Shown here: positions 1-11,236 of the stretch, piece after piece
Position numbering within the stretch: the stretch's first letter is position 1
How the letters are laid out: each line of letters starts with the position of its first letter
NCBI RefSeq assembly: GCF_017814915.1
Contig: NZ_JAGIPZ010000011.1
Location: 106,748 to 170,747 of the forward strand
Direction: 5' to 3'
DNA length: 64,000 bases
From: Herbaspirillum sp. LeCh32-8
Lineage (GTDB): Bacteria; Pseudomonadota; Gammaproteobacteria; Burkholderiales; Burkholderiaceae_D
Notes under the pieces: model-generated
The model's input: only the letters and a program-made list of their open reading frames with translations
Database searches by the model: none
Told to the model about the DNA's origin: nothing
Position numbers and translations under genes: made by a program

Positions 1-488
1 GCCATGTTGCGCGCCCATTCAACCGCGTCCAGGCCGGTGGCCTTGCGCCCGCCATGGGTGTAGACCTCCCACTTGCCCTCGCCCACGCGCTTGGCGTCGA
101 TCGCCACCACGATGCACTGCGATCCGTATTTGCCGGCGGCATCAGCCACCAACTGCGGATTGGTCACGGCGGAGGTGTTGATGCCGACCTTGTCGGCGCC
201 GGCGTTCAACAAGCGGCGCACGTCGTCGACGGCGCGCACGCCGCCGCCGACCGTCAGCGGAATGAAGACCTGCGAGGCCACCGCCTCGATGATGTCGAGA
301 ATCAGGTCGCGATCATCGGAGGAGGCGGTGATGTCGAGGAAGGTCAGCTCGTCGGCGCCCTGCTCATCATAGCGGCGCGCGATCTCGACCGGGTCGCCGG
401 CGTCGCGCAGCTCGAGGAAGTTGACGCCCTTGACGACGCGACCGGCGGTCACGTCCAGGCAAGGGATGATGCGTTTTGCGAGAGCCAT
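1..488 (-). CDS. hisF: Imidazole glycerol phosphate synthase cyclase subunit HisF (partial, C-terminus outside window)
   Basis: HisF makes imidazole glycerol phosphate and AICAR from PRFAR, using ammonia delivered by HisH. Only the first 162 codons lie in the window; the gene runs off the left edge. The start is ATG at 488, giving [13 protein letters not shown]. The two family catalytic aspartates are visible: Asp12 in PCLDV and Asp131 in VAIDAK, both standard for the (beta-alpha)8 barrel. The phosphate-binding TVGGGVR loop is also present, around residue 79. It lies 13 bp downstream of hisA in the same his operon. Identification is secure; completeness cannot be judged. Confidence 0.96.
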   Translation of the reverse strand, partial: MALAKRIIPCLDVTAGRVVKGVNFLELRDAGDPVEIARRYDEQGADELTFLDITASSDDRDLILDIIEAVASQVFIPLTVGGGVRAVDDVRRLLNAGADKVGINTSAVTNPQLVADAAGKYGSQCIVVAIDAKRVGEGKWEVYTHGGRKATGLDAVEWARNM

Positions 489-501
489 GTCGAGCCGCCT
501 T

Positions 502-1299
502 TTATTCGCCGCCGTTGATGCGATTGGCTTCCAGCGCGCGGGTCAGTTCATCGGCGCGGTCCTGGCCGCTGGAGAGATCCAGCGTGCCTTCGTAGATGGA
601 GCGGCCGCAGATGACGGCTTCGATGCCCTCGTCCTCGACCTTGCACAGCGCTTCCACGTCGTGGATGTTGTGCACGCCGCCGGAGGCGATGATGGGGATC
701 GACACCGCCTGCGCCAGGCGCACGGTGGCTTCGATGTTCACGCCGCCCATCATGCCGTCACGGCCGATGTCGGTGTAGACGATGGCTTCGCAGCCGTAGC
801 CTTCGAACTTCTGCGCCAGGTCGATCACTTCGTGGCCGGACAGCTTGCTCCAGCCGTCGGTGGCGACCTTGCCGTCCTTGGCGTCCAGGCCGACGATGAT
901 CTGGCCCGGGAAGGCGCTGCAGGCGTCGTGCAGGAAGCCGGGGTTCTTCACCGCGGCGGTGCCGATGATGATGTAAGACAGGCCGTCGTCCAGATAGCGT
1001 TCGATGGTATCGAGGTCACGGATGCCGCCGCCCAGCTGGACGGGGATCTCTTCGACATCGTTCTCCTCGGCGAACTCGGCGACCACCTTCAGGATGGACT
1101 TCACGGCAGCCTCGTTCTTGGGCTTGCCGGCGAAGGCGCCGTTCAGGTCGACCAGATGCAGGCGGCGGGCGCCTTGCTTCAGCCAGTGCAGGGCCATTTC
1201 CGCCGGATCTTCGGAAAACACGGTGGCTTGTTCCATATCGCCTTGTTTGAGGCGGACGCAATGACCGTCTTTCAGGTCGATGGCGGGTATCAGCAGCAT
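502..1299 (-). CDS. hisA: Phosphoribosylformimino-5-aminoimidazole carboxamide ribotide isomerase HisA
   Basis: HisA performs the Amadori rearrangement of ProFAR to PRFAR in histidine biosynthesis. The 265-residue protein begins [12 protein letters not shown] with the catalytic Asp8, has GGGIRD near residue 91, and carries the second catalytic aspartate region in [11 protein letters not shown]. It is slightly longer than the usual 240-250 residues because of a short C-terminal tail ([12 protein letters not shown]). It lies between hisH and hisF on the minus strand, in the usual H-A-F order. Confidence 0.97.
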   Translation of the reverse strand: MLLIPAIDLKDGHCVRLKQGDMEQATVFSEDPAEMALHWLKQGARRLHLVDLNGAFAGKPKNEAAVKSILKVVAEFAEENDVEEIPVQLGGGIRDLDTIERYLDDGLSYIIIGTAAVKNPGFLHDACSAFPGQIIVGLDAKDGKVATDGWSKLSGHEVIDLAQKFEGYGCEAIVYTDIGRDGMMGGVNIEATVRLAQAVSIPIIASGGVHNIHDVEALCKVEDEGIEAVICGRSIYEGTLDLSSGQDRADELTRALEANRINGGE

Positions 1300-1370
1300 G
1301 GCTACGGTATGACTAGTCAGTTAAAGGTGGATGACGGCCTTGCGGCCGGCTCTTGCCTGAATGGCAAAAA

Positions 1371-2009
1371 TCAAGGCTTCCAGTGTACGAAATTCCGATA
1401 CAGCTGCAAACCCGCGGAGGCACTTTTTTCCGGGTGGAACTGGGTTGCAAAGATGTTATCCCGAGCCACTGCGCAGGCGAAGTCGCGGCCGTACGGCGTC
1501 TCGCCGACGACATGCGCGCCCTCGGCCGGCACGGCGTAAAAACTGTGCACGAAATAGAAGTAGGCGTTGTCGGCGATGTCTTCCCACAGCGGATGGCGGG
1601 CCGTCTGGCGCACGTGGTTCCAGCCCATCTGCGGCACCTTGTACAGCGAGCCGTCGTCCTGGCTCACGCCTTCGAGCTGGAAGCGCACCACTTTGCCGGG
1701 CAGCAGGCCCAGGCCGGGTGTGTCGCCCTCTTCGCTCCAGTCGAACAGCATCTGCTCGCCCACGCATACGCCGAACAGCGGCTTGCTGCGGGATGCCTCG
1801 ATGACGGCCTCCTGCAGTCCCGACTCGCGCAGGCAGCGCATGCAATCGGGCATGGCGCCCTGGCCGGGCAGCACCACGCGATCGGCCGCGCGGATGTCGG
1901 CGACCTCGCCGGAAATGCGCACGTCGGCCTCGGGCGCGACATGACGCAGGGCCTGCGCCACCGAGCGCAGATTGCCCATGCCGTAATCCACTACAACGAT
2001 TTTATTCAT
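1371..2009 (-). CDS. hisH: Imidazole glycerol phosphate synthase glutaminase subunit HisH
   Basis: HisH is the glutamine amidotransferase that supplies ammonia to HisF. The 212-residue protein is a class I glutaminase. The nucleophile Cys82 lies in FGVCVGEQ, and the His192/Glu194 pair lies in QFHPEKS near the C-terminus, completing the triad. The oxyanion strand region [12 protein letters not shown] is near residue 46. The start [13 protein letters not shown] matches the family N-terminus. It lies 45 bp downstream of hisB. Confidence 0.97.
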   Translation of the reverse strand: MNKIVVVDYGMGNLRSVAQALRHVAPEADVRISGEVADIRAADRVVLPGQGAMPDCMRCLRESGLQEAVIEASRSKPLFGVCVGEQMLFDWSEEGDTPGLGLLPGKVVRFQLEGVSQDDGSLYKVPQMGWNHVRQTARHPLWEDIADNAYFYFVHSFYAVPAEGAHVVGETPYGRDFACAVARDNIFATQFHPEKSASAGLQLYRNFVHWKP

Positions 2010-2054
2010 AGCTAAGATGGCGGCGCGCCGGTGCGCGCCCGGAAAACCAGATGA

Positions 2055-2651
2055 TTACAAGCTGCCCTTGGTGGACGGAATGGTGCCCGCGGCGCGCGCG
2101 TCGAGCTCGACGGCCATGCGCAGCGCACGGCCGAAGGCCTTGAACACGGTCTCGCATTGGTGGTGCGCATTGACGCCGCGCAGGTTGTCCACGTGCAGGG
2201 TGACCTGCGCATGGTTGACGAAACCGTGGAAGAACTCGCTGGTCAGGTCGACGTCGAAGGCGCCGATCATGGAGCGGGTGAACGGAATGTGGTACTCCAG
2301 GCCGGGACGGCCGGAGAAGTCGATCACCACGCGCGACAGCGCCTCGTCCAGCGGGACGTAGGCGTGGCCATAGCGGCGGATGCCCTTCTTGTCGCCGATG
2401 GCCTTGGCGAAGGCCATGCCCAGAGTGATGCCCACGTCTTCCACCGTGTGGTGCGCGTCGATGTGCAGGTCGCCCTTGGCCTGGATGTCCAGGTCGATCA
2501 GGCCGTGGCGGGCGATCTGGTCCAGCATGTGGTCGAGGAAAGGCACGCCGGTGTCGAGCGACTGCTTGCCGGTTCCGTCAAGGTTGATCGCAACGCGGAT
2601 CTGCGTCTCGTTGGTGTTGCGGACGACTTCCGCGGTTCTCGGTGTAGACAT
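2055..2651 (-). CDS. hisB: Imidazoleglycerol-phosphate dehydratase HisB
   Basis: HisB dehydrates imidazole glycerol phosphate to imidazole acetol phosphate. At 198 residues this is the monofunctional dehydratase, without the histidinol phosphatase domain fused in enterics. Metal-binding histidine motifs are clear: [21 protein letters not shown] and NAHHQCE. The histidinol-phosphate phosphatase must therefore be encoded elsewhere. It lies 63 bp downstream of hisC. Confidence 0.97.
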   Translation of the reverse strand: MSTPRTAEVVRNTNETQIRVAINLDGTGKQSLDTGVPFLDHMLDQIARHGLIDLDIQAKGDLHIDAHHTVEDVGITLGMAFAKAIGDKKGIRRYGHAYVPLDEALSRVVIDFSGRPGLEYHIPFTRSMIGAFDVDLTSEFFHGFVNHAQVTLHVDNLRGVNAHHQCETVFKAFGRALRMAVELDARAAGTIPSTKGSL

Positions 2652-2714
2652 GGTCAGGGTAAAGCGGGATTCAAACGTTTGGGATTGTGCCTAGATGCTT
2701 GCCGAAGCGCGCTT

Positions 2715-3827
2715 TTACAACTCTTCCAGCGCCCCCTGCAGGGCAGCCAGGAATGCGGCGTTTTCTTGTTCTGTGCTGACGGTAATACGCAAACAGTTTT
2801 GCAGCAATGCATGCATTTTACCGGCATTTTTGACCAGCACCTTACGTGCGACCAATGCGGCGAAAACTTTCTCGGCATCCGGGACGCGGATCAGCACGAA
2901 ATTGGCGGCCGACGGGAATACCTCCACCCCGTCCAGTGCCGCCAGCTGCGCCGTCAGCGCGGTGCGCGCGCGGCACAGCTGCGCCGCCTGCGCTTGCAGC
3001 GTGTCCAGGTGCTCCAGCACGAACAGCGCGGCGGCCTCAGTCAGCACATTGATGTTGTACGGCGGGCGCACCTTGTCGAATTCGCGCAACAGGGCCGGCG
3101 CGGCCGCCATGTAACCCAGGCGGATGCCGGCCAGGCCCAGCTTGGAGACGGTGCGCATCACCACCAGATTGTTGAATTGCGGCAATGCCGACATCAGCGA
3201 AGCGTCGGCGAACGGCTGATAGGCCTCGTCCACCACCACCAGTCCGTAGGGCGCGGCGGCCTCGACGATGCGCAGCACGTCGGCGGCGTCGAACAAAGTG
3301 CCGGTGGGATTGTTGGGGTAAGACAGATAAGTGATGACCGGGCGATGCAGCGCCATCGCCGCCAGCATGGCCGGCAAATCCAGCGTGAGGTCGGCGCGCA
3401 GCGGCACGCCGACGTATTCAAGGCCGGCGACCTGGGCCGATATCTGGTACATCACGAAGCTGGGCTCGGGCGACAGCACCTTGCGCCCCGGCATGCTGCA
3501 AGCCTGCGAGAGCATGGAAATCAGCTCGTCCGAACCGTTGCCGAGCAACACGTCATAGCCTGCAGGCACATCGAGCTTGCTGCAGATTTCCTGCTTCAGG
3601 CGCGTGTAGCTCGGCACCGGATAGCGGTTCAGCGGCGCCTGCGCCAGCCGACGGCCAAGCTCCTCGCGCAGCGCGGCCGGCAGCTCGTAGGGATTCTCCA
3701 TCGCGTCCAGCTTGACCATGCCCTGCGCCGACGGCACGTGGTAGGAATGCCAGTCGCGCACCAGCGGGCGGATCACGCCGGCAATCAATTGTTCGCAGGA
3801 AGGAAAATCAGCTGGCGACTTGTTCAT
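2715..3827 (-). CDS. hisC: Histidinol-phosphate aminotransferase HisC
   Basis: HisC is a PLP-dependent class I/II aminotransferase converting imidazole acetol phosphate to histidinol phosphate. The 370-residue protein has the fold-type I signatures SYPNNPTG near residue 169, VVVDEAY near 197, and the Schiff-base lysine Lys229 in [14 protein letters not shown]. The start ATG at 3827 lies inside the end of the upstream methyltransferase gene (20 bp overlap), which implies translational coupling. Some paralogues in this family act on aromatic substrates, but the his context supports HisC. Confidence 0.96.
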   Translation of the reverse strand: MNKSPADFPSCEQLIAGVIRPLVRDWHSYHVPSAQGMVKLDAMENPYELPAALREELGRRLAQAPLNRYPVPSYTRLKQEICSKLDVPAGYDVLLGNGSDELISMLSQACSMPGRKVLSPEPSFVMYQISAQVAGLEYVGVPLRADLTLDLPAMLAAMALHRPVITYLSYPNNPTGTLFDAADVLRIVEAAAPYGLVVVDEAYQPFADASLMSALPQFNNLVVMRTVSKLGLAGIRLGYMAAAPALLREFDKVRPPYNINVLTEAAALFVLEHLDTLQAQAAQLCRARTALTAQLAALDGVEVFPSAANFVLIRVPDAEKVFAALVARKVLVKNAGKMHALLQNCLRITVSTEQENAAFLAALQGALEEL

Positions 3828-4620
3828 CAGGTTGGCTCGCAGGTTCCAGCGCGGCCAGGCGCTGGCGGATCAGTTCGCAATAATCGGGATTGAGTTCGAA
3901 ACCGACGAAATGCCGGCCGCAGCGTCGCGCCGCCACGGCCGTGGTGCCGCTGCCCATGAAGGGATCGAGCACCACGCCGCCCGGCGGGCAGGACGCCTTA
4001 ACCATGCGCTCCACCACCTCCAGCGGCTTTTGCGTGGGATGGTCGGCGCGCTCCTTGTGTTCGCGGTGCAGGCGCGACACGCTCCACACGTCCTTGGGGT
4101 TATAGCCCATCTCCAGCCACTTGGCGCCGACGAAGATGGCGCGCGAGCGGGCCTTCTTGGTCTGCTCGTCGTAAGGGATGCGGATGGCGTCGAGGTCGAA
4201 GAAATAATCCTTGGCGCGGGCGAAGAAGCCGATGGTGTCATGCACAGAGGAATAGCGCCGGGTGCTGCCGCCCATGGAGGGCACGCGGCGATCCCAGACG
4301 ATTTCGTTGAGCATGGTCATGCGCTGCTTCAGCATGACGAAAATCTCCGGCGAATTGCGCCAGGTGAGGAAAATGTAGAGGCTGCCGTTGGCCTTGAGCT
4401 TGGGTAGCGCGGCGTCCACCCATTGCTCGGTCCAGGCCAGGTAGGCGGCGGTGTCGAGCTTGTCGGAGTCGTTGCCGTAGTCCTTGCCGAGGCCGTACGG
4501 CGGATCGGCGATCAGCAAATCGATGCTGCCGTCGGGAATGCGCTGCAAACCTTGCAGCGCGTCCTCGCAATGCACGCGATCCAGCCAGCCTTCGCCTGCC
4601 GAGTCGGAGGCCGCCGTCAT
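3808..4620 (-). CDS. Beta-class amino-DNA methyltransferase embedded in the his operon
   Basis: This is a 270-residue site-specific DNA methyltransferase of the N6-adenine/N4-cytosine group. The catalytic DPPYGLG (residues 39-45) comes before the SAM-binding DPFMGSGTT (219-227), which is the motif order of the beta class. HPTQKP at 194-199 is the usual motif before the SAM region. The compact size with no evident separate target-recognition domain resembles solitary bacterial methyltransferases. No restriction endonuclease gene is adjacent. It starts 4 bp after hisD and overlaps hisC by 20 bp, so it should be co-expressed with histidine biosynthesis. Target sequence and biological role cannot be read from the protein. 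Confidence 0.93.
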   Translation of the reverse strand: MTAASDSAGEGWLDRVHCEDALQGLQRIPDGSIDLLIADPPYGLGKDYGNDSDKLDTAAYLAWTEQWVDAALPKLKANGSLYIFLTWRNSPEIFVMLKQRMTMLNEIVWDRRVPSMGGSTRRYSSVHDTIGFFARAKDYFFDLDAIRIPYDEQTKKARSRAIFVGAKWLEMGYNPKDVWSVSRLHREHKERADHPTQKPLEVVERMVKASCPPGGVVLDPFMGSGTTAVAARRCGRHFVGFELNPDYCELIRQRLAALEPASQPDEQVAS

Positions 4621-4624
4621 CGGA

Positions 4625-5938
4625 TCATTTCAGCCGCAGTTCGGCGGAACGGGCGTGCGCCTGCAAGCCCTCGCCGTAGGCCAGCTCGGCCGCCACGCGA
4701 CCCAGGGTCTGGGCGCCGGCTTCTGACACGCGGATCACGCTGGAGCGCTTCTGGAAGTCGTACACGCCCAGCGGCGAAGAGAAGCGCGCGGTGCGCGAGG
4801 TCGGCAACACGTGGTTGGGACCGGCGCAATAGTCGCCCAGCGACTCGGAGGAGAAACGGCCAAGGAACATGGCGCCGGCGTGACGGATCTTGTCGGCCCA
4901 CTGCTGCGGTTCTTCGGCGGAGATTTCCAGGTGTTCGGCGGCGATCATGTTGGCGATCTCGCAGGCTTCATCCATGTCGCGCACCTTCACCAGCGCGCCG
5001 CGGTCGGTCAGCGAGGTGCGGATCACGTCCTTGCGCGGCATGGCGTCGAGCAGCTTGTTGATCGAGGCTTCCACGCGGGCGATGTAAGCGGCGTCCGGGC
5101 ACAGCAGGATGGATTGCGCCAGCTCGTCGTGCTCGGCCTGGGAGAACAGGTCCATGGCGATCCAGTCGGGATCGGTGGCGCCGTCGCAGATCACCAGGAT
5201 CTCCGAGGGGCCGGCAATCATGTCGATGCCGACGATGCCGAATACGCGGCGCTTGGCGGCGGCCACGTAGGCGTTGCCGGGGCCGACGATCTTGTCCACC
5301 TGCGGGATGGTCGCGGTGCCGTATGCCAGCGCGCCCACTGCCTGGGCGCCGCCGATGGTGAACACGCGGTCGACGCCGGCGATCGCGGCAGCCGCCAGCA
5401 CCAGCTCGTTTTGCACGCCGTCCGGGGTCGGCACCACCATGATGACCTCCTGCACGCCGGCCACCTTGGCCGGAATCGCGTTCATCAGCACCGACGACGG
5501 GTAAGCGGCCTTGCCGCCCGGCACGTAGATGCCCACGCGATCCAGCGGCGTGACCTTCTGGCCCAGCTCGGTGCCGTCGGCTTCGGTGTACAGGAAGCCG
5601 TCGGAACCGCATTCCTTCTTCTGGCGCTCGTGGTAGGCGCGCACGCGGTCAGCCGCTGTCTGCAGCGCCGCGCGGCGCGCTTCGGGCAGGCTGGCCAGCG
5701 CCGCCTGCATTGCCTCCTTGCCGATTTCCAGACCGGCCACGGACGCGGCCTGCACGCGGTCGAAGCGCTGGGTGCATTCCAGCACGGCAGCATCGCCGCG
5801 CGCCTTCACGTCGGCCAGGATGGTGGCCGCGGCGCGGTCGATGGCTTCGTCCTCGCTGGCTTCGAAGGCCAGCACGGCCGACAGCTTGTCGCGAAAGCCG
5901 GCATCGGCGGAGTCGAGTTTTCGGATGGCAATGCTCAT
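4625..5938 (-). CDS. hisD: Histidinol dehydrogenase HisD
   Basis: HisD is the zinc- and NAD-dependent enzyme that oxidises L-histidinol to L-histidine, the last two steps of the pathway. The 437-residue length is normal. Recognisable blocks are VGPGNAYV, the IAGPSEILV strand, the [10 protein letters not shown] segment carrying zinc-ligand Gln and His, and AAEHLEI with the catalytic Glu-His. The gene follows hisG with a 71-bp gap. Start ATG at 5938 ([15 protein letters not shown]) fits the family. Confidence 0.97.
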   Translation of the reverse strand: MSIAIRKLDSADAGFRDKLSAVLAFEASEDEAIDRAAATILADVKARGDAAVLECTQRFDRVQAASVAGLEIGKEAMQAALASLPEARRAALQTAADRVRAYHERQKKECGSDGFLYTEADGTELGQKVTPLDRVGIYVPGGKAAYPSSVLMNAIPAKVAGVQEVIMVVPTPDGVQNELVLAAAAIAGVDRVFTIGGAQAVGALAYGTATIPQVDKIVGPGNAYVAAAKRRVFGIVGIDMIAGPSEILVICDGATDPDWIAMDLFSQAEHDELAQSILLCPDAAYIARVEASINKLLDAMPRKDVIRTSLTDRGALVKVRDMDEACEIANMIAAEHLEISAEEPQQWADKIRHAGAMFLGRFSSESLGDYCAGPNHVLPTSRTARFSSPLGVYDFQKRSSVIRVSEAGAQTLGRVAAELAYGEGLQAHARSAELRLK

Positions 5939-6009
5939 GGTGTCACCTGCAAATACAGCGAAATCAATACGGCAAAATCTGTCGGGCTTAAATCGGGCTG
6001 AAATCGGGC

Positions 6010-6657
6010 TTATTTGGCCTTGGCCTTCTCGAACGCGTCGAGAATCGGCTGCAGGCGGTCGCGCTTCAACTTCAGCGCGGCCTGGTTCACCACCAGGCGC
6101 GAGGAGATGTCGATGATGTGCTCGACTTCCACCAGCTTGTTGGCGCGCAGCGTGCCGCCGGTGCTGACCAGGTCGACGATGGCGTCCGACAGGCCCACCA
6201 GCGGGCCCAGCTCCATCGAGCCGTACAGCTTGATCAGGTCAACGTGCACGCCCTTGGCGGCGAAGTGCTCGCGCGCGGTCTTGACGTACTTGGTCACCAC
6301 GCGCAGGCGCGCGCCCTGGCGCACCGCGTTGGCGTAGTCGAAGCCTTCCTGCACCGCCACCGACAGGCGGCACTTGGCGATGTTCAGGTCGATCGGCTGG
6401 TACAGGCCTTCGCCGCCATGCTCCAGCAGCACGTCCTTGCCGGCCACGCCGAAGTCGGCGGCACCGTATTGCACGTAGGTCGGCACGTCGGAAGCGCGCA
6501 CGATGATCACGCGCACGTTGGGGTCGTTGGTCGGCAGGATCAGCTTGCGCGAGGACTCCGGATCCTCGGCCACGGTGATGCCGGCCGCCTTGAGCAACGG
6601 CAGGGTCTCTTCGAAAATACGGCCCTTGGAAAGCGCCAGCGTCAGTTGTTGGGTCAT
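6010..6657 (-). CDS. hisG: ATP phosphoribosyltransferase, short catalytic form HisG
   Basis: HisG condenses ATP with PRPP in the first committed step of histidine biosynthesis. At 215 residues it is the short (HisGS) form, which lacks the C-terminal regulatory ACT-like domain. It is expected to work as a hetero-octamer with HisZ, whose gene is not in this window. Family features include LALSKGRI at the N-terminus and [14 protein letters not shown] as the PRPP-binding segment. It lies 21 bp downstream of murA, which suggests cotranscription with the envelope genes upstream. Confidence 0.97.
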   Translation of the reverse strand: MTQQLTLALSKGRIFEETLPLLKAAGITVAEDPESSRKLILPTNDPNVRVIIVRASDVPTYVQYGAADFGVAGKDVLLEHGGEGLYQPIDLNIAKCRLSVAVQEGFDYANAVRQGARLRVVTKYVKTAREHFAAKGVHVDLIKLYGSMELGPLVGLSDAIVDLVSTGGTLRANKLVEVEHIIDISSRLVVNQAALKLKRDRLQPILDAFEKAKAK

Positions 6658-6678
6658 GTGGTCTGCTTCTTCAGGTGC

Positions 6679-7929
<1,251 letters not shown>

Positions 7930-7939
7930 GGTTGATGCC

Positions 7940-8176
7940 TTATTTCTGGAATTCTTCGGGGGTCAGGGTCTTCATCGACAGCGCGTGAATTTCTTCGCGC
8001 ATGCGGTCGCCCAGCGCAGCGTAGACCAGCTGGTGACGCTGGATCAGGCGCTTGCCGGCGAAGGCGTCGGAGACGATGACGGCGGTAAAGTGCTGGCCGT
8101 CGCCTTCGACTTCGATATGCCGGCACTCCAGGCCGGCGACGATGTAGCTTTTGACGAGTTCGGGTGTGGGTAGCAT
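7940..8176 (-). CDS. ibaG: BolA/IbaG family iron-sulfur metabolism protein
   Basis: This small BolA-superfamily protein (78 residues from the ATG at 8176) is of the IbaG/YrbA type encoded next to murA. Family members bind monothiol glutaredoxins and [2Fe-2S] clusters. The fold signatures are the [11 protein letters not shown] strand and the [13 protein letters not shown] helix with its conserved His. An in-frame GTG at 8191 would add five residues. I chose the ATG because an AAGAG sequence lies about 10 bp upstream of it, while nothing SD-like precedes the GTG. The mla-ibaG-murA order supports a role linked to the envelope or iron. Confidence 0.9.
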   Translation of the reverse strand: MLPTPELVKSYIVAGLECRHIEVEGDGQHFTAVIVSDAFAGKRLIQRHQLVYAALGDRMREEIHALSMKTLTPEEFQK

Positions 8177-8229
8177 GGTTCGGCTCTTCACTAGGGATTG
8201 GGCAGGCGCGGGCTCGTGGAATCAGACAA

Positions 8230-8994
8230 TCAGTGCGAACCGGCGCGCAACTTGTAGCCGCTCTTCAACATGCGCACCGCCAGGGTGGACAACGCCAGGA
8301 AGAACACGGCCACGATACCGAGGCTGGTCATGGGGTTGATGTCGGACTGGCCGAAGAACCCGTAGCGAAAGCCATCGATCATATAAAAAAACGGGTTGAA
8401 ATGCGACACCGCCTGCCAGAACGGGGGCAGCGAGTGTATCGAATAGAACACGCCGGCCAGGAAAGTCAGCGGCACGATCAGGAAATTCTGGAACGCCGCC
8501 AGCTGGTCGAACTTCTCGGCCCAGATGCCGGCGATCAGGCCCAGCGTGCCGAGGATGGCCGCGCCCAGCAGCGCGAACACGATAATCCACAGCGGCGCCA
8601 CGAAGTCCAGGTGGCCGAACCAGGCGGTCACCACGAACACGCCGCCGCCCACCATCAGGCCGCGCACCACGGCCGCCAGCACGTAGCCGCCGAACATTTC
8701 CCAGTGCGACAACGGGGTCAGCAGCACGAACACCAGGTTGCCGGTGATCTTGGACTGGATCAGCGAGGACGAGCTGTTGGCGAAGGCGTTCTGCAGCACG
8801 CTCATCATCACCAGGCCGGGCACCAGGAAACCGGTGTACTGCACGCCCGGATAGACCTGCACGCGATCCTGCAGCACATGGCCGAAGATCATCAGGTACA
8901 GCAGCGCGGTCACGATGGGCGCGGTCACGGTCTGGGTCGCCACTTTCCAGAAGCGCAGGATTTCCTTGTAGAACAGGGTCTGGAATCCGGTCAT
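8230..8994 (-). CDS. ABC-2 type exporter permease (YadH-like)
   Basis: This 254-residue ABC-2 membrane subunit has about six hydrophobic segments, including VTALLYLMIFGHVL and FLIVPLTFLAGVFYS. The conserved ABC-2 box near the last two helices (PLTFLAGVFYSIHSLPPFWQ) resembles YadH and NodJ. Its start overlaps the ATPase stop by 4 bp (ATGA), so the two subunits are translationally coupled. The substrate is unknown. The position between the mla genes and murA suggests an envelope lipid or glycan, but that is only context. Confidence 0.9.
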   Translation of the reverse strand: MTGFQTLFYKEILRFWKVATQTVTAPIVTALLYLMIFGHVLQDRVQVYPGVQYTGFLVPGLVMMSVLQNAFANSSSSLIQSKITGNLVFVLLTPLSHWEMFGGYVLAAVVRGLMVGGGVFVVTAWFGHLDFVAPLWIIVFALLGAAILGTLGLIAGIWAEKFDQLAAFQNFLIVPLTFLAGVFYSIHSLPPFWQAVSHFNPFFYMIDGFRYGFFGQSDINPMTSLGIVAVFFLALSTLAVRMLKSGYKLRAGSH

Positions 8995-9902
8995 TTTTCA
9001 TCTCCCATGATCTGGATGAAGACGTCTTCCAGGTCGGCCTGCTGCAACTGCAGATCGTCGATCTCGGCGCCGGCGGCGCGCAACGTGGCCAGAATGGGTT
9101 CGACTTCCTTGTAATCGGTCACGCGCAGCGTGAACTTGTTGCCCGCGAGCAGTTCCTCCGGGTGCGTCACCAGCGCCTTCAAGCCGTCGGGCAAGGCGCC
9201 GCTCTTCAGGCGCAGCACCAGCTGCGAGCCCGAGATGCGCTTGATCAGACCTTCGGTGGAGTCCAGCGCCACCACCTTGCCGAACTTCAGCATGGCAATG
9301 CGGTTGCACAGCGCCTGCGCCTCTTCCAGATAGTGGGTGGTCAGCACGATGGTGTGGCCTTCGCGGTTCAGGCGGCCGATGAACTGCCACAGCGTCTGGC
9401 GCAGCTCGACGTCGACGCCGGCGGTGGGTTCGTCCAGCACGATCACCGGCGGCTTGTGCACCAGCGCCTGGGCCACCAGGACGCGCCGTTTCATGCCGCC
9501 GGACAGCGCGCGCATGTTGGTGTCGGCCTTGTTGGTGAGATCCAGGTTCGCCATCACCTCGTCGATCCACTTGTCGTTGTTCTTCAGGCCGAAGTAACCG
9601 GACTGCATGCGCAGCGTCTCGCGCACGGTGAAGAAGGGATCGAACACCAGCTCCTGCGGCACCACGCCCAGGTTCATGCGGGCATTGCGGTAGTCGCTGA
9701 CCACGTCGTGGCCATGGATGGTGACGTTGCCGGAATCGGCGCGGTTGAGCCCGGCGATGATGGAGATCAGCGTGGTCTTGCCGGCCCCGTTGGGGCCCAG
9801 CAGACCGAAGAATTCGCCTTCCTCGATCGCCAGCGAAACGCCGCCCAGCGCCTGCAGCGACTGGTAGCGTTTCTTGATGTCATTGATTTGCAAAGCGGCC
9901 AT
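8991..9902 (-). CDS. ABC exporter ATP-binding subunit (YadG-like)
   Basis: This is the nucleotide-binding subunit partnered with the downstream permease. The protein is 303 residues from the ATG at 9902. It has Walker A GPNGAGKTT, the Q-loop region, signature LSGGMKRR, Walker B VIVLDEPTAGVD and the switch His in TTHYLEEA. The roughly 80-residue C-terminal extension after the nucleotide domain is typical of the YadG/CcmA-like exporter group. A TTG at 9920 would extend it by six residues, but the ATG gives the normal MAALQINDIKKRY start. The gene follows a 358-bp gap after mlaB, so it may have its own promoter. Confidence 0.92.
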   Translation of the reverse strand: MAALQINDIKKRYQSLQALGGVSLAIEEGEFFGLLGPNGAGKTTLISIIAGLNRADSGNVTIHGHDVVSDYRNARMNLGVVPQELVFDPFFTVRETLRMQSGYFGLKNNDKWIDEVMANLDLTNKADTNMRALSGGMKRRVLVAQALVHKPPVIVLDEPTAGVDVELRQTLWQFIGRLNREGHTIVLTTHYLEEAQALCNRIAMLKFGKVVALDSTEGLIKRISGSQLVLRLKSGALPDGLKALVTHPEELLAGNKFTLRVTDYKEVEPILATLRAAGAEIDDLQLQQADLEDVFIQIMGDEK

Positions 9903-10260
9903 TGCCTGCTGCCCGTTCAACTCGTTGCTTGAAAGAAAAATAAGGAAACAGGAAAACGCACTGTCTGCCTCGCCCCGGCATCGCCGACCGCGCCTCGCGC
10001 CGGATGGCCGCGGGCGCGGCGCAATGCCGCTGTTGTTGTCGCGCTGTTATCTCTGGATGGTGGGAGGCCCCGGATGCATCACGCTTAATCGGTCTTGCCC
10101 GGCCTGGCGGCCGCGTTCAGGGGAGAAAGTCCGGTGGACGAACGCTGTGAAGAAGATCGCAGCGCCTGCAAAAACCAAGGATTATAGGGGAATTCGATTT
10201 TCCGGGCCGCGCTGCGCACGTTTGGACAACGCTGCGCAGCGACCGGAATGGCGGACCGGG
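9903..10260 (-). promoter_or_regulatory. 358-bp intergenic region with a minus-strand -10 box
   Basis: I find no gene in this gap. On the minus strand there is a perfect TATAAT (plus positions 10181-10186), about 280 bp upstream of the exporter ATPase start. I see no convincing -35 at 16-18 bp, so promoter status is tentative. A GC inverted repeat (GCTGCGCA at 10210-10217, complement at 10232-10239) follows mlaB but lacks a U-tract. The region may separate exporter transcription from the mla operon. Confidence 0.35.
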
Positions 10261-10569
10261 TCAGTGATGTCGATCGGTCGCGGAGGTGGGGGCCACGGGC
10301 GCGCCCGCGGTGACTTCATTGAGCAGCGCGGATACGCCGTAGAGGTCGGCCAGGCTTTGCAGGTTGACCGGCAAGGCGCCGAACGCCAGCGCCACGCCGC
10401 GCTGGCGGGCGGAGCGACGCCAGGCCAGCAGGGTGGCGACGGCCGACGAGTCGACCACCGCGACGTTGCTGACGTCGATGCTGGACTGGCCGCCGGCGAT
10501 GGCCGCCAGGCCGTCCCGCAGGACGGCGCTGGCGTTGTTGACGGTCAGCTGGGCACCGGGCTTGAACAT
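10261..10569 (-). CDS. mlaB: STAS-domain lipid asymmetry protein MlaB
   Basis: This 102-residue cytoplasmic STAS-domain protein is expected to bind the MlaF ATPase and stabilise or activate the MlaFEDB inner-membrane complex. The STAS signature is VVDSSAVATLLAWRR, with the conserved Asp-Ser-Ser at the start of the helix, followed by LQSLADLYGV. It lies 31 bp downstream of mlaC and is the last recognisable mla gene. The N-terminus MFKPGAQLTVNNA fits short MlaB proteins. Sequence conservation in this family is weak, so the call rests partly on context. Confidence 0.88.
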   Translation of the reverse strand: MFKPGAQLTVNNASAVLRDGLAAIAGGQSSIDVSNVAVVDSSAVATLLAWRRSARQRGVALAFGALPVNLQSLADLYGVSALLNEVTAGAPVAPTSATDRHH

Positions 10570-10600
10570 GATGGTCTTTCTGTCGCTGCGCTTAGGCCGA

Positions 10601-11236
10601 TTACTTCTTGTTGGCGCGAGCGGCCAGTTGCTTGTTCTTGTCCGACAGCGCCTTGATCAGGCCGTCGATGCCGCCCTTGTTGATCTCGTTGGCGAAGGTG
10701 CCCTTGTAGGCCTCCACCAGCCACGCACCCAGCACGTTGACGTCATACAGCTTCCAGCCGTCGGCCTTCTTTTCCAGGCGGTAGCTCAGCTGGATCGGCT
10801 CGCCGCCGCGGGAAGAGATCACTTGCGAATTCACTTCCACTTCGGTGTCGGCCGGCGACGCGCGCAGCGGCTTGAATTCGATCTTCTGGTCGCGCACCTG
10901 CGACAGCGCGCCGGAGTAGGTGAACACCAGCAGGCTGCGGAATTCGGTGATCAGCTGCTTTTGCTGTTCCGGGGAAGCCTGGCGCCAGAAACGGCCGGCC
11001 GCCAGCTGGGTCATGCGCTCGAAGTCAACATAGGGCAGGATCTTTTGCTCGACCAGCTGCATGATGCGGCCATTGTTGCCGGCCTGGATGTCCTTGTCGC
11101 TCTTGGCGGTGTCCAGCACTTCGGAGCTGATGCGCTTGACCAGCGCGTCAGGCGCTTCCTGCGCGGAGGCGGCGCCGGCGAAGGTCAGGGCCGAGAAAGT
11201 GGCGGCGATGGCGAAAAATTTGGTGAGCGTCTTCAT
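10601..11236 (-). CDS. mlaC: Periplasmic phospholipid-binding protein MlaC
   Basis: MlaC shuttles phospholipid between the outer-membrane MlaA complex and inner-membrane MlaFEDB. The 211-residue precursor starts with a clear signal peptide (MKTLTKFFAIAATFSALTFA then GAASAQEA), so it is periplasmic. The MlaC/Ttg2D family core follows, including ILPYVDFERMTQLAAGRFW and YDVNVLGAWLVEAYKGTF. It lies between mlaA (184 bp upstream) and mlaB. Confidence 0.94.
   Translation of the reverse strand: MKTLTKFFAIAATFSALTFAGAASAQEAPDALVKRISSEVLDTAKSDKDIQAGNNGRIMQLVEQKILPYVDFERMTQLAAGRFWRQASPEQQKQLITEFRSLLVFTYSGALSQVRDQKIEFKPLRASPADTEVEVNSQVISSRGGEPIQLSYRLEKKADGWKLYDVNVLGAWLVEAYKGTFANEINKGGIDGLIKALSDKNKQLAARANKK

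Noticed and set aside
2157..3893. 578-codon plus-strand ORF over hisB and hisC
   Set aside because: Antisense to two certain his genes; composition (His/Gln/Arg-rich) is the usual by-product of high-GC codon bias.
10121..10140. GAGAAAGTCCGG string resembling RNase P RNA
   Set aside because: Only the short motif matches; no flanking rnpB structure.
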